This document shows positions 27,538 to 36,721 of a DNA stretch of 64,000 bases, one piece after another (position 1 is the stretch's first letter; each line of letters opens with the position of its first letter). This stretch comes from Listeria ivanovii subsp. ivanovii (lineage in GTDB: Bacteria; Bacillota; Bacilli; Lactobacillales; Listeriaceae): contig NZ_LT906478.1 in assembly GCF_900187025.1 (NCBI RefSeq), positions 542,001-606,000 of the forward strand. Reading direction: 5' to 3'. A program made the translations under genes and the position numbers. The notes beneath the pieces were generated by a model. That model was given only the letters and a program-made list of their open reading frames with translations. It searched no databases and was not told the DNA's origin.

Positions 27538-28877
27538 TATATGATAGATTTTAACGACCAAACTTTACTTCGCCACCTTTTGTACATTAAGACAGCACGA
27601 ACTCCTTCATCGATAATGTAAGCCAGCCAAACACCTACAAGTCCAAGGCCTGCTGAAATTCCAAGTACATAAGAGAACGGCAAACTAACAATCCACATCA
27701 CAATCAGACCACAGATGAATGGAAAACGGACATCACCCGTAGAATTAAGACTGCTAATAATAATGATATTAGTTGCACGACCAAGTTCAAGGAAAATGGA
27801 GAGTAAGAATAATTCTTTTGTCATTGTGATGATTTCTGTGTTTGTTGTAAAGAGTCGCATAATTGGTTCAGCGAAAAGATAAATCGAGAAACTGACGATG
27901 ATAGCGACGACTAAGCCGATTTTCCAACTGCGAAGGCCTTGTCTATATGCTTTATCAATTTCTTTTGCCCCGACAGCACGCCCGATAATTATTTGTGAGG
28001 CTTGACCGAGTGCGATTGCAAATAGAGCGACGAATTGACTAACAGTAGAGGCATAGACTTTAGTTGTTAGTGCTTCCGTCCCAAGAATGGCAATAATTGC
28101 TGTAACAACAAGCTGAGAGCCTGCATAAGATAAGTTTTCACCAGCAGATGGAAGTCCAAGTCGTAAAATCGAGTAAAGAAGTTTTTTCGATACATGTTCC
28201 AATTTTTTGAAATGAAAAGTATAACCAATGTATTTTCGTAGCATAAAAATGGCAAGTACCATTCCGATAAAGTTAGCGACAGCTGTAGAAATACCAACAC
28301 CTGCTACACCGTAATCTAAGTAGACAAGTGGACCATATAGGAATAAATAGTTACCAACCACATTGATAATACTGATGGTTACAGGGACTAAAATGGACTG
28401 CCTGACATAACCATGTGCTCGAAGAATTGGCAAGATGGAAGCATGAATCGCAATAACAACCGAACTTCCGCCAATAATTTCAAGAAATGGCGCGCCAACC
28501 TCGACTAAATGAGGAGCAATGCCCATCCAAGTAAGAAAGCTTTTCGACATAAAAATGAAAATAACACTCATCACAATTCCGATTAAGAAAGCGACTACTA
28601 AGCCATTTGTAATGACATTTTCGATTTCTTTATGTTTTTTTGCACCAATCATTTGCGACACGATGATTTGGACCCCAACACTGATAAAGCCATAAATAAT
28701 GATGGAAATAACCAGAATTTGATTGGCAACCCCTGTCGCCGCAACGGCATCATCGGAATAATGACCTAGCATAAAGACATCAATATAGCTAATCATCAGA
28801 CGCAAAAATTGCTCTAAGAAAATTGGCCAAGCAAGCGTAAATAAACTCAGACTTGCAACCTTTTGTACGGAACTCAC
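27537..28877 (-). CDS. MATE family multidrug/cation antiporter
   Basis: A 446-residue, twelve-helix MATE protein made of two MatE halves (LFTLAWPIFLEQFLRLM start; second half from ~230, RLGLPSAGENLSY). Such proteins export drugs using Na+ or H+ gradients. The start is GTG at 28877, which follows GGGAGGGG by 5 bases; the ten extra codons upstream include that ribosome site. It is divergent from the MarR-ABC operon across ~170 bp. Confidence 0.92.
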   Translation of the reverse strand: MSSVQKVASLSLFTLAWPIFLEQFLRLMISYIDVFMLGHYSDDAVAATGVANQILVISIIIYGFISVGVQIIVSQMIGAKKHKEIENVITNGLVVAFLIGIVMSVIFIFMSKSFLTWMGIAPHLVEVGAPFLEIIGGSSVVIAIHASILPILRAHGYVRQSILVPVTISIINVVGNYLFLYGPLVYLDYGVAGVGISTAVANFIGMVLAIFMLRKYIGYTFHFKKLEHVSKKLLYSILRLGLPSAGENLSYAGSQLVVTAIIAILGTEALTTKVYASTVSQFVALFAIALGQASQIIIGRAVGAKEIDKAYRQGLRSWKIGLVVAIIVSFSIYLFAEPIMRLFTTNTEIITMTKELFLLSIFLELGRATNIIIISSLNSTGDVRFPFICGLIVMWIVSLPFSYVLGISAGLGLVGVWLAYIIDEGVRAVLMYKRWRSKVWSLKSII

Positions 28878-28975
28878 ATTTTCCCCTCCCTTCTGGTTTA
28901 TACACAATTAAAGCCATTATAAGACAATTAAAGTTAAAAGTATAGATTAATTTCAAAATGCGCTCAAGATATTGC

Positions 28976-29003
28976 TTGACAAAAAAAGAATAACTCATAT
29001 AAT
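28976..29003 (+). promoter_or_regulatory. Strong promoter of the MarR-ABC exporter operon
   Basis: Perfect consensus hexamers TTGACA (28976-28981) and TATAAT (28998-29003) with a 16-base spacer. Confidence 0.85.
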
Positions 29004-29020
29004 TAGTTAGGTAAACTAAT
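29002..29020. promoter_or_regulatory. MarR operator
   Basis: ATTAGTT (29002-29008) and AACTAAT (29014-29020) are perfect inverted arms with a 5-base centre. They overlap the -10 and the predicted start site, 25 bases before the MarR start codon. This is the expected position for autorepression. Confidence 0.75.
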
Positions 29021-29044
29021 CAAATGGTAGAAAGAAGTGGAGAA

Positions 29045-29506
29045 ATGTCTTCCAAAAATCAAGACTTGGGGCACTCGGTTATCAAGGCTTTTATGAATTT
29101 TAAACATGCCGAAATAAAGAGTTTTCAAATCCCAGGATATAGTAAATCTGAGACAAGATTTATTTTTATTTTATCACGTGGTCTTAAAAGTCAAGGACCT
29201 AAAATCCGTGTTTCCGATCTTGGTCATATGCTGCGAATTTCGAAACCGAGCGTAACCCAAATGATACAATCGCTCGAAGGAAAAGGGCTCATCAAGCGTG
29301 TGAAAAACCCAGATGACAAGCGTTCGATGTATGTAGAACTCACAGAACTTGGCGCAGATGTATCTAAAAAAATGCTGGATGAGTTTCAGACTAGTTTTGA
29401 AGATATGCAAGAATTTTTGGGAGAAGAAGACATGAAGAAGTTAATTACCCTCTTAGAGAAACTCACAGAATACTTAAACGCAAAATCCGAAAATAAGGAG
29501 GCATAA
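29045..29506 (+). CDS. MarR family transcriptional regulator
   Basis: A 153-residue winged-helix repressor (SDLGHMLRISKPSVTQMIQSLEGKGLIKRVKNPDDKRSMYVELTELG, ~58-105, is the recognition helix and wing). An in-frame ATG at 29024 would leave a ~14-base leader with no SD, so the ATG at 29045 is preferred, though its GGAG is only two bases away. It is first in an operon with two ABC exporter halves and likely represses it. Confidence 0.9.
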   Translation: MSSKNQDLGHSVIKAFMNFKHAEIKSFQIPGYSKSETRFIFILSRGLKSQGPKIRVSDLGHMLRISKPSVTQMIQSLEGKGLIKRVKNPDDKRSMYVELTELGADVSKKMLDEFQTSFEDMQEFLGEEDMKKLITLLEKLTEYLNAKSENKEA

Positions 29507-29513
29507 ACCACAA

Positions 29514-31238
29514 ATGATGAAATTAATGAAAAGATTAAAACCTTATTGGCTGAGTATTACAGTCGTATTAGTTCTTACTTTCGGACAAGTTATTGGTCAA
29601 CTTTATTTACCGACGCTCATGTCCAACATTATTGACAAAGGCGTTGTGACAGGAGATACCGACTATATTTGGAAAACTGGTATGCAGATGTTACTGATAT
29701 CTTTCGCTTCTGTAATTTTGTCTGTTATAGTTGTTTATCTTGCATCAAAAATTTCCATGGGATTTGGGAAAGATTTGCGAGATAAAATTTTTACCAAAGT
29801 AGAGGACTTCTCTTTACAAGAATTTGATAAAGTAGGAACTTCTTCACTAATTACAAGAACAACCAATGATGTTGTTCAAATCCAAAACGTACTTTATATG
29901 ATGATGCGACTAATGGTGATGGCACCGATTATGTTACTCGGCGGGATTATTATGGCTGTAGGACGAGACGCAAAATTATCTCTAATATTTGTAGTCGTTC
30001 TTCCATTGTTACTTATTTTAGTAGTAGTCCTTGGTAGTAAAGCAATGCCAATGTTTAAATCACTCCAAAAGAAGATGGATAAATTAAACCGGGTTATCCG
30101 TGAAGGCTTAACCGGGATTCGCGTCGTACGGGCATTCAACCGTAACGAAGACGAGCTAGAAAAGTTTGAAGAAGCAAATGCGGATTATGCAACAACTGCA
30201 ATCAAAGTTAACCGACTACTTTCACTCATGAGTCCACTTATGATGTTACTAATGAATCTAACATCTATCGCCATTGTTTGGATTGGTTCTATTTTTATTG
30301 GAAATGGCGATATGCAAGTAGGAGACTTAATGGCGTTTATTCAATACGCGATGCAAATTATGATGTCCTTCATGATGCTTTCGGCGGTATTTATCATGAT
30401 TCCACGTGCTGGTGCTTCAGCAGAACGTATTAATGAAGTACTAGACATGGAAGCAGAAATACTTAACCCTGCTAATCCAAAAACAAGTACACCTCCAGCA
30501 AAACTTTCTTTTGAAAATGTGACTTTCCGTTATGAAGGTGCTGAAAAACCTGTGATTGAAAACATTAGCTTTGAAGCAAAAGCAGGCGAAACAGTGGCTA
30601 TTATCGGAAGTACCGGCGCTGGTAAATCTACTTTGATCAATATGATTCCGCGTTTTTATGATGTCGAAAGTGGTGTTGTAAAAATAAATGGAATCGATGT
30701 ACGTGAAATGGATCAATCTAGTTTGCGCCAAAAAATTGGACTTGTGCCACAAAAAGCGGTGTTATTCACCGGGACAATAGCTTCCAACATGCGCTATGGA
30801 AAAGAAGATGCAACAGATGAAGAAATTTGGGAAGCACTTCGAACTGCTCAAGCGGAAAATTTTGTCTCTAAACAGTCAAATGGACTTGATAGTCGCGTAG
30901 AACAAGGTGGTAATAACTTCTCAGGAGGACAGAAACAACGGCTTTCAATTGCACGCTCTTTAATTAGAAAACCAGAAATTTATATTTTTGACGATAGTTT
31001 TTCGGCACTTGATTTCAAAACAGACGCTAAACTTCGGGAAGCACTTAAGAAAGAAACAACCGAAGCTGTCACACTTATCGTTGCACAACGAATTACCTCC
31101 GTGGTGAATTCTGACCAAATCATTGTGTTAAATGAAGGTAAAGTTGCTGGAATTGGCACACATGAAGAATTAAAAGAAACTAATCAGATTTATCAAGAAA
31201 TCATGAGGTCACAGCTGTCAGAGGAGGAAATCGCATGA
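29514..31238 (+). CDS. ABC multidrug exporter half, degenerate-site subunit (LmrC/BmrC-like)
   Basis: 574 residues: six-helix TMD (~15-310) and NBD (~340-574) with Walker A GSTGAGKST (~365), signature FSGGQ and Walker B IYIFDDSFSALD. The catalytic Glu after Walker B is Asp, the hallmark of the degenerate subunit in heterodimeric exporters such as LmrCD and BmrCD. It overlaps the partner gene by ATGA. Drug efflux is inferred from the family and from the MarR control. Confidence 0.92.
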   Translation: MMKLMKRLKPYWLSITVVLVLTFGQVIGQLYLPTLMSNIIDKGVVTGDTDYIWKTGMQMLLISFASVILSVIVVYLASKISMGFGKDLRDKIFTKVEDFSLQEFDKVGTSSLITRTTNDVVQIQNVLYMMMRLMVMAPIMLLGGIIMAVGRDAKLSLIFVVVLPLLLILVVVLGSKAMPMFKSLQKKMDKLNRVIREGLTGIRVVRAFNRNEDELEKFEEANADYATTAIKVNRLLSLMSPLMMLLMNLTSIAIVWIGSIFIGNGDMQVGDLMAFIQYAMQIMMSFMMLSAVFIMIPRAGASAERINEVLDMEAEILNPANPKTSTPPAKLSFENVTFRYEGAEKPVIENISFEAKAGETVAIIGSTGAGKSTLINMIPRFYDVESGVVKINGIDVREMDQSSLRQKIGLVPQKAVLFTGTIASNMRYGKEDATDEEIWEALRTAQAENFVSKQSNGLDSRVEQGGNNFSGGQKQRLSIARSLIRKPEIYIFDDSFSALDFKTDAKLREALKKETTEAVTLIVAQRITSVVNSDQIIVLNEGKVAGIGTHEELKETNQIYQEIMRSQLSEEEIA

Positions 31239-33058
31239 GTGCAGCAACACCAGGTCCAGGCGGTGGAATGAGAATGCAAACAAATGCTAAACCGAAAAAT
31301 TTCAAACAAACATTATTCCGGTTACTTGGCTACATGAAACCTCGTTCTGTCGCAATAATAGTCGTATTTATCTTTGCAATCCTGTCCACGATATTTAATA
31401 TTTTCAGCCCAAAAGAACTCGGGAAAGCAACAACGGAAATTTTTAAAGGTGTAATGAGTCCAGCAGGAATTGACAACGACAAAATATTTAACATCTTAAT
31501 GATTGTTTTAGTACTATATCTTGGAAGTTCTTTATTCAGCTTTATTCAACAATATGTGATGTCGAGCGTAGCACAACGTACGGTTTATGATATGCGTAAA
31601 GATTTAAAAGCGAAAATGGCACGACTTCCTCTAAAATATTATGATACACGTTCAAATGGGGATATTTTAAGTCGTTCTGTTAATGACATGGATAATATCG
31701 CAAACACACTACAACAATCACTAACACAAGCAATCACAGCAATTGTACAAATGATCGGTGTCTTAATTATGATGCTAACAATTAGCTGGCAGATGACCTT
31801 GATTGTACTTGTAACCGTACCAATCAGTATTATTCTAGTAGCAATTATTGCTGGGAGATCACAACGTTACTTTGGTGCGCAACAACGTAATTTAGGTATT
31901 TTAAATGATACTGTGGAAGAAACATACGGTGGACAAACAATTATTAAAGCATTTGGTCAAGAAAAGAAAACTTTAGTTAAATTTGATGAAGTAAATGATG
32001 ATTATTTTAAAGCAGCGAAAAAAGCACAATTTATTTCTGGGATAATGATGCCAGTAATGCAATTTGTAGGTAACCTAGGTTATGTAGGTGTCTGTGTAGC
32101 TGGTGGTATTTTTGTTACTAATGGAACGCTTCAAGTAGGGGATATCCAATCATTTACACAATATGTGCAGCTATTTACGCAACCTATCTCTAGTGTTGCA
32201 AATATTGCCAACATCATTCAATCCACTATTGCTTCTGCGGAACGTGTTTTTGAAATGATGGATGAAGAAGAAGAAAAAGATGAAATCCCAGCAAACATTA
32301 ACCAAGTTGCTGGCGAAGAAAATAGTATTGTTTTCGATCACGTGAAATTTGGTTATACTCCTGACAAACCACTGATGACCGATTTAAATATTCATGTGGA
32401 AGAAGGACAAATGGTCGCGATTGTTGGCCCAACTGGCGCTGGTAAAACAACGATTATTAATCTGTTGATGCGTTTTTATGATGTCGATGGTGGTTCTATC
32501 CGGATGAAAGGTATTGATACCCGAGATATGACTAAGGATGCTGTTCGCGAAAAATTCGGCATGGTACTACAAGATACTTGGTTATTCAACGGAACAATTG
32601 CTGACAACATTGCATACGGTCGTGAAGGAGCAACGAAAGAAGAAGTTATTGGAGCAGCAAAAGCGGCATATGCAGATGATTTCATTCGTCGATTACCAAA
32701 TGGCTATGATACCGTTTTAAATGAAGAAGGTTCCAATATTTCACAAGGTCAAAAGCAATTATTAACGATTGCTCGGGCGATCTTGTCTGATCCTTCTATC
32801 TTAATTCTAGATGAAGCGACTTCTAGTGTAGATACTCGTACAGAATTAAATATTCAACTAGCAATGGGTAACTTAATGGAAGGACGCACTAGCTTTGTTA
32901 TTGCCCACAGACTTTCGACGATTCGTGATGCAGACCTAATTCTAGTAATGAATCACGGTAGCGTCATTGAACAAGGGACACATAAAGATTTATTAGATGC
33001 AAAAGGCTTTTACGCAGATCTTTACAATAGTCAGTTTACTGGAGCACAAGCAGTTTAA
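31235..33058 (+). CDS. ABC multidrug exporter half, consensus-site subunit (LmrD/BmrD-like)
   Basis: 607 residues with a short Gly/Met-rich N-terminal extension, TMD (~35-330) and NBD with Walker A GPTGAGKTT (~398), signature ISQGQ (Gln for the second Gly) and Walker B ILILDEATSSVD carrying the catalytic Glu. The non-canonical signature here and the Asp in the partner fit one functional and one degenerate ATP site. It is translationally coupled to the upstream half and ends at a terminator. Confidence 0.92.
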   Translation: MSAATPGPGGGMRMQTNAKPKNFKQTLFRLLGYMKPRSVAIIVVFIFAILSTIFNIFSPKELGKATTEIFKGVMSPAGIDNDKIFNILMIVLVLYLGSSLFSFIQQYVMSSVAQRTVYDMRKDLKAKMARLPLKYYDTRSNGDILSRSVNDMDNIANTLQQSLTQAITAIVQMIGVLIMMLTISWQMTLIVLVTVPISIILVAIIAGRSQRYFGAQQRNLGILNDTVEETYGGQTIIKAFGQEKKTLVKFDEVNDDYFKAAKKAQFISGIMMPVMQFVGNLGYVGVCVAGGIFVTNGTLQVGDIQSFTQYVQLFTQPISSVANIANIIQSTIASAERVFEMMDEEEEKDEIPANINQVAGEENSIVFDHVKFGYTPDKPLMTDLNIHVEEGQMVAIVGPTGAGKTTIINLLMRFYDVDGGSIRMKGIDTRDMTKDAVREKFGMVLQDTWLFNGTIADNIAYGREGATKEEVIGAAKAAYADDFIRRLPNGYDTVLNEEGSNISQGQKQLLTIARAILSDPSILILDEATSSVDTRTELNIQLAMGNLMEGRTSFVIAHRLSTIRDADLILVMNHGSVIEQGTHKDLLDAKGFYADLYNSQFTGAQAV

Positions 33059-33063
33059 TGACA

Positions 33064-33103
33064 ATGAAAAACAATGTGGTTTTAACAGCCACATTGTTTT
33101 TTT
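33064..33103 (+). terminator. Terminator of the MarR-ABC operon
   Basis: AAAACAATGTGG and CCACATTGTTTT form a 12-bp stem followed by T residues. Confidence 0.88.
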
Positions 33104-33174
33104 GAGCAGAAAATTTGTTTGATTACGGATTAGACGATATGGTTAAGAAAGAATAATTGGAAGAGGTGGAAAAA

Positions 33175-33474
33175 GTGTATCAATCTATCACAGCAAACGA
33201 CTTGGAACAAGAATTGAAAGCCAATTCGAGAAATATATTAGATGTAAGGGATGCCGCTGATTTTGCGGAAGGGCATATTCCAAATGCTATCAATATCCCA
33301 ATAAATGAATTACCAGAGAAATTTAAAGGCTTAGACAGCGAGCAAGCTTATACGATTATCTGTTATGCTGGAGGTCGGTCAGAACGAGCAAGTCAGTTTC
33401 TTGCTGCGGAAGGCTTTGAAGTTACGAATGTCATGGGTGGCATGGGAGCTTGGCACGGGGAAACTAGCAAATAA
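33175..33474 (+). CDS. Rhodanese-like sulfurtransferase domain protein
   Basis: A 99-residue single-domain rhodanese with the active-site loop CYAGGRS (Cys as persulfide carrier) and the CH2A-like region NILDVRDAADFAEGHIPNAINIP. The GTG at 33175 follows GAGGTGG by five bases; the upstream in-frame TTG at 33157 covers this SD. The acceptor is unknown. It converges on the LPXTG internalin-like gene. Confidence 0.92.
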   Translation: MYQSITANDLEQELKANSRNILDVRDAADFAEGHIPNAINIPINELPEKFKGLDSEQAYTIICYAGGRSERASQFLAAEGFEVTNVMGGMGAWHGETSK

Positions 33475-33482
33475 TGAATGCA

Positions 33483-33520
33483 AAAAAGCTGCGATTCTAA
33501 GTAGAGTCGTAGCTTTTCTA
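33483..33520. terminator. Bidirectional terminator between rhodanese and internalin-like genes
   Basis: AAAAGCTGCGATTCT and AGAGTCGTAGCTTTT form a stem with one G-T pair and flanking A/T tracts. Confidence 0.85.
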
Positions 33521-33521
33521 T

Positions 33522-35294
33522 TTAATGTTGTTTTCTTTTCCGGAAAGAAAAAACAGTCACTCCAGCTAAAACGATACCAATTAAAATCATAGTGTCTAGA
33601 TTAGAATCACCTGTAGCAGGTAAGGAAGCTTGATTGGTACTGTTTTGATGATTAGGTGATGTGGTTCCGTTGTTAGCAGAAGAATCATTACTACCGTCTG
33701 GATTTGGACTTGAATCAGGTGTAGGAGTTGGGTCTGGTCCAGGAGGTGTAGGAGGAGTCGGTGGACCAGGTGGTTCTTCACGGTTCTCAACTGTTACGAG
33801 AACTTTTACCGGATCAGCCTCTATACCATCTGCACTTACCGCACGCAAGGTCACCTCATACGTTCCAGATTTATTTAAGTTAACAACACTATCAAAGTCA
33901 TTTGTCACGGGACTTCCATCATTGGTAGTAGCTGAAATATCCTTTAAGAATTGTTCGGAAGTTTTGGAATCGCCGGTTGTATAAGTGATTGTTTTATCAG
34001 CCGTAATTATTGGTTTAGCTAAGACGGTTACTGTCACTGTTTTAGGAGTTGCTTTTAGACCTGCAGCGTTTTCTGCATTAAGTGTCACTGTATAAACTCC
34101 TGGCATACTTAAATCTACCACACTATCAAAATCGCTTGTCACTGGGGTCCCATCATCTGTTTCAGCGTGAATATCAGATAAGAACTGTGCTTCCGTGACA
34201 GGATTTCCTTCTCTATAACTTATTGTGTCATCATTTGTAATCGTCAAGGAATGATCAATGTCAAAGTAATGGTCATATGTCCCTCCTGAAATCGTATAGG
34301 AAGTGATATTTGGAGGAGCTGCGTAACTTCCAGCAGGATTATTATAAACAGCATTATATTCCATTTTAGTAATAGCATCAAAATCATCTTTTGTAATCCC
34401 GCTAACAGTGATACCAGTATCATCAATGCTTAAGCGACTGCCAGTAATTTGTTGTTCATTTAAAGTGAAATAAGTGCTAGATCTACTTGTAGATGTTGAA
34501 AATGGAATAAGGTCACCGTTAAAATTCACGGTACGTTCTGTCATTAACGTAAAGGGAACAAAAATAGTTTGGTTCGCTTCGTCATAATTCAATGCGGAAC
34601 TTTTAATAGAGCTATTTATTAAAACTGTTCGGCCAACGTTTTGACCATAAGCGGATAGATTTTTTAAGCTGGGGAAATCTTCAATTCCACGATAATCATT
34701 AATTCCACAAAATTGTACAAATAAAGTAACTAAATTAGGTAATGATTTAAGTGGCATAATATCGGTCAAAGAATGGTTACTATCTAAATTTAAGTAAGTT
34801 AAGTTGGGGATTTTATTGATTTTAGTTAAAGCATCATTGGTAAGATTTGCAGGACTAATATTTAAGTTTGTTAGCTCTTGTAAACCATTAAGGTCTGGGA
34901 TGGAGTTGGAGGTAATATTACTACCAGCTAAACTAATATTTGTTAATTTTGATAATGATGCGAGTAAAGAAAAATCGGTAACTTGCGTGTTGGCTAGACG
35001 CACAGAAGTTAAATTATGTGCATAATCTATGCCGGTTATATCTGCTACAGTACCTCCATTAATAGTAATATTAGTAATCGTGTCCATCTGTGCTTCGGTA
35101 ATATCACTAGTACTAGGTTGACTGAGAAGACTATTTAAATAGCTTTTGAATGCAAGGTCAGGAATGTTTACGATATCTTGTGCCGCTTGGACGTTGCTAT
35201 TTTCTTCAGCTGAAACATTGCTAGATAATGGGGCGGCTAAAAGTGGTACTATTAAAAAAGCACATAAGCTAATTTTTATCCCAAGTTTTATCAT
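33522..35294 (-). CDS. LPXTG internalin-like surface protein with LRRs and Big_3-type Ig repeats
   Basis: 590 residues: signal peptide (to ~29), degenerate leucine-rich repeats (~70-205, e.g. NLTSVRLANTQVTDFSLLASL), a beta-rich segment (~215-330), two Ig-like repeats of ~75 residues ending VTVTVLA and VLVTVEN, a Pro-rich spacer, LPATG at ~560, a helix and RKRKQH. Sortase anchoring is expected. From memory it corresponds to the lmo0610 position, a sigma-B-dependent gene; no ligand can be inferred. Confidence 0.9.
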   Translation of the reverse strand: MIKLGIKISLCAFLIVPLLAAPLSSNVSAEENSNVQAAQDIVNIPDLAFKSYLNSLLSQPSTSDITEAQMDTITNITINGGTVADITGIDYAHNLTSVRLANTQVTDFSLLASLSKLTNISLAGSNITSNSIPDLNGLQELTNLNISPANLTNDALTKINKIPNLTYLNLDSNHSLTDIMPLKSLPNLVTLFVQFCGINDYRGIEDFPSLKNLSAYGQNVGRTVLINSSIKSSALNYDEANQTIFVPFTLMTERTVNFNGDLIPFSTSTSRSSTYFTLNEQQITGSRLSIDDTGITVSGITKDDFDAITKMEYNAVYNNPAGSYAAPPNITSYTISGGTYDHYFDIDHSLTITNDDTISYREGNPVTEAQFLSDIHAETDDGTPVTSDFDSVVDLSMPGVYTVTLNAENAAGLKATPKTVTVTVLAKPIITADKTITYTTGDSKTSEQFLKDISATTNDGSPVTNDFDSVVNLNKSGTYEVTLRAVSADGIEADPVKVLVTVENREEPPGPPTPPTPPGPDPTPTPDSSPNPDGSNDSSANNGTTSPNHQNSTNQASLPATGDSNLDTMILIGIVLAGVTVFSFRKRKQH

Positions 35295-35357
35295 GAAGCT
35301 ATTCCCTCCTTTTTAAAATCTAATGTAAAATTTATATAATGATATATTATCTATAAC

Positions 35358-35384
35358 CATTCCTTTTTGTAGTCTTATTCAAAC
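35358..35384 (-). promoter_or_regulatory. Possible sigma-B promoter of the internalin-like gene
   Basis: On the minus strand GTTTGA (35384-35379), a 15-base spacer and GGAATG (35363-35358) loosely fit the sigma-B consensus. Confidence 0.35.
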
Positions 35385-35427
35385 AAAAATGTGTCTAAAA
35401 TGTTAATAAAATGAATAAATATCCACA

Positions 35428-35470
35428 AAAAAAGAACTGTTAATGAATTTTATCATTGACAGTTCTTTGG
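35428..35470 (-). terminator. Terminator of the azoreductase gene
   Basis: On the minus strand AAAGAACTGTCAATGATA and TCATTAACAGTTCTTT form a stem followed by T residues. Confidence 0.85.
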
Positions 35471-35472
35471 GA

Positions 35473-36099
35473 TTAGAATTTTTGAGCAAGTTCAGTTGCT
35501 TCTTTGGCACCTGCTGAGATAATATCTTTTGCTTGATCTGGTTTGGCATTGTGACCTTCCACAATCACCATTTCTGGTTCGGAAATTCCGAAGTGACCAA
35601 GGACATTCTTTACATAATTTACAGACATTTCAAAGCTTTGCATTGGACCATCTGAGTAGATTCCGCCACGTGCGTTAAGTAAAGCTACTTTTTTGTCTGT
35701 AACAAGACCAATTGGACCATTTGCAGTATATTTGAAGGTTTTTCCAGCTTGATTTAAATAGAATAAGTAAGTTAAAAATTGAGCCGGAATACTGAAATTC
35801 CAAAGTGGGAAAGCCATAACGATTTTGTCGGCTGCTAAGAATTGATCTAAGTAACCATTGGCGATATCAGCTAGGCGTTTTTCTTCATTAGTAAGTGTTT
35901 CACCAGCTACTTCTTTATGTAATCCGCTCATCATTGTTACATCATAATAAGGTAGATCAGCTTCAAATAAATCTAATTCTGTCACATTATCGTCTGGGTG
36001 TGATTTTTTGTATTCATTTAGAAAAATTTCGTATAGTGCTACACTCACTGAGCGTTCTGCAGGTAAACCATTTGCTTTGATGAAAAGTACATTTGTCAT
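35473..36099 (-). CDS. FMN-dependent NADH-azoreductase
   Basis: A 208-residue flavodoxin-fold NADH:quinone/azo reductase of the AzoR family (NVLFIKANGLPAERSVS for FMN phosphate binding, MAFPLWNFSIPAQFLTYLFYLNQAGKTF, LLNARGGIYSDGPMQSFE). It probably protects against quinone stress. The ATG at 36099 follows GGAGG; the longer frame to 36156 includes that site. It is divergent from a MarR/quinone reductase operon. Confidence 0.92.
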   Translation of the reverse strand: MTNVLFIKANGLPAERSVSVALYEIFLNEYKKSHPDDNVTELDLFEADLPYYDVTMMSGLHKEVAGETLTNEEKRLADIANGYLDQFLAADKIVMAFPLWNFSIPAQFLTYLFYLNQAGKTFKYTANGPIGLVTDKKVALLNARGGIYSDGPMQSFEMSVNYVKNVLGHFGISEPEMVIVEGHNAKPDQAKDIISAGAKEATELAQKF

Positions 36100-36212
36100 T
36101 ACAATCTTGCCTCCATTTTTAAAAGTATCTATTAAGTGTAGCGTATAAATTAGCAAAACAGCAAATAATATGCTTACAAAAAATTAGTTACTATTTAAAA
36201 TGAGCATATTCT

Positions 36213-36240
36213 TTGTACTTTAGAATAGGACGCGTATAAT
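36213..36240 (+). promoter_or_regulatory. Promoter of the MarR-quinone oxidoreductase operon
   Basis: TTGTAC (36213-36218), a 16-base spacer and TATAAT (36235-36240). Confidence 0.65.
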
Positions 36241-36242
36241 GA

Positions 36243-36266
36243 TTGATATATCATTTGACATATCAA
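36243..36266. promoter_or_regulatory. Operator dyad at the MarR operon start site
   Basis: TTGATAT (36243-36249) and ATATCAA (36260-36266) are perfect inverted arms, 10 bases apart, directly after the -10 hexamer. They likely bind the MarR protein encoded next. Confidence 0.65.
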
Positions 36267-36278
36267 CTATGGAGGCGA

Positions 36279-36719
36279 ATGAAGCTGAAACCATGTACAG
36301 AACGATCTGAACTACTTTACCGAATGCATTTGCTATCAAAAGAAATTAGTCATGTTTTTGAACAGCAAACGAATCGAAGTTTTACTAAAGTAGAGATTTT
36401 ATTTCATATCAGGCAAACACCAGGCCAGAGTCAAAACAAGCTAAAAGAAAACTTATATATTGATTCGGCAAGTATTACAAGGCATTTAAAGCGTATGGAA
36501 GAGCAAGGACTGATTACTCGTGAAAAGAATGATGAAAACAAACGCTACACATACTTATTTTTAACCGCAACTGGTGAAGCGGAATTAGCTTCTTTGCTTG
36601 CAGAAAAAGAGAATTTTCAAAATGAAGCACTAGCAGGTTTTTCAGAAGAAGAAGTTGCCTTGTGGTTAAAATCAGTCACAAAAATGATGAATAATATCGA
36701 GAAAATGGAGGAGAAGTAA
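36279..36719 (+). CDS. MarR family transcriptional regulator
   Basis: A 146-residue winged-helix protein (QNKLKENLYIDSASITRHLKRMEEQGLITREKNDENKRYTYLFLTATGE for the recognition helix and wing). The ATG at 36279 follows GGAGG by only three bases; the longer frame to 36243 would begin inside the operator dyad. It lies two bases before the quinone oxidoreductase gene and probably senses electrophiles or quinones. Sensor cysteines are not obvious in the N-terminal helix apart from CTERSELL. Confidence 0.88.
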   Translation: MKLKPCTERSELLYRMHLLSKEISHVFEQQTNRSFTKVEILFHIRQTPGQSQNKLKENLYIDSASITRHLKRMEEQGLITREKNDENKRYTYLFLTATGEAELASLLAEKENFQNEALAGFSEEEVALWLKSVTKMMNNIEKMEEK

Positions 36720-36721
36720 AA

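Noticed and set aside
33661-33984. Antisense ORF in the Pro-rich spacer of the internalin-like gene
   Set aside because: Gly-rich mirror of the Pro-rich spacer; no SD.
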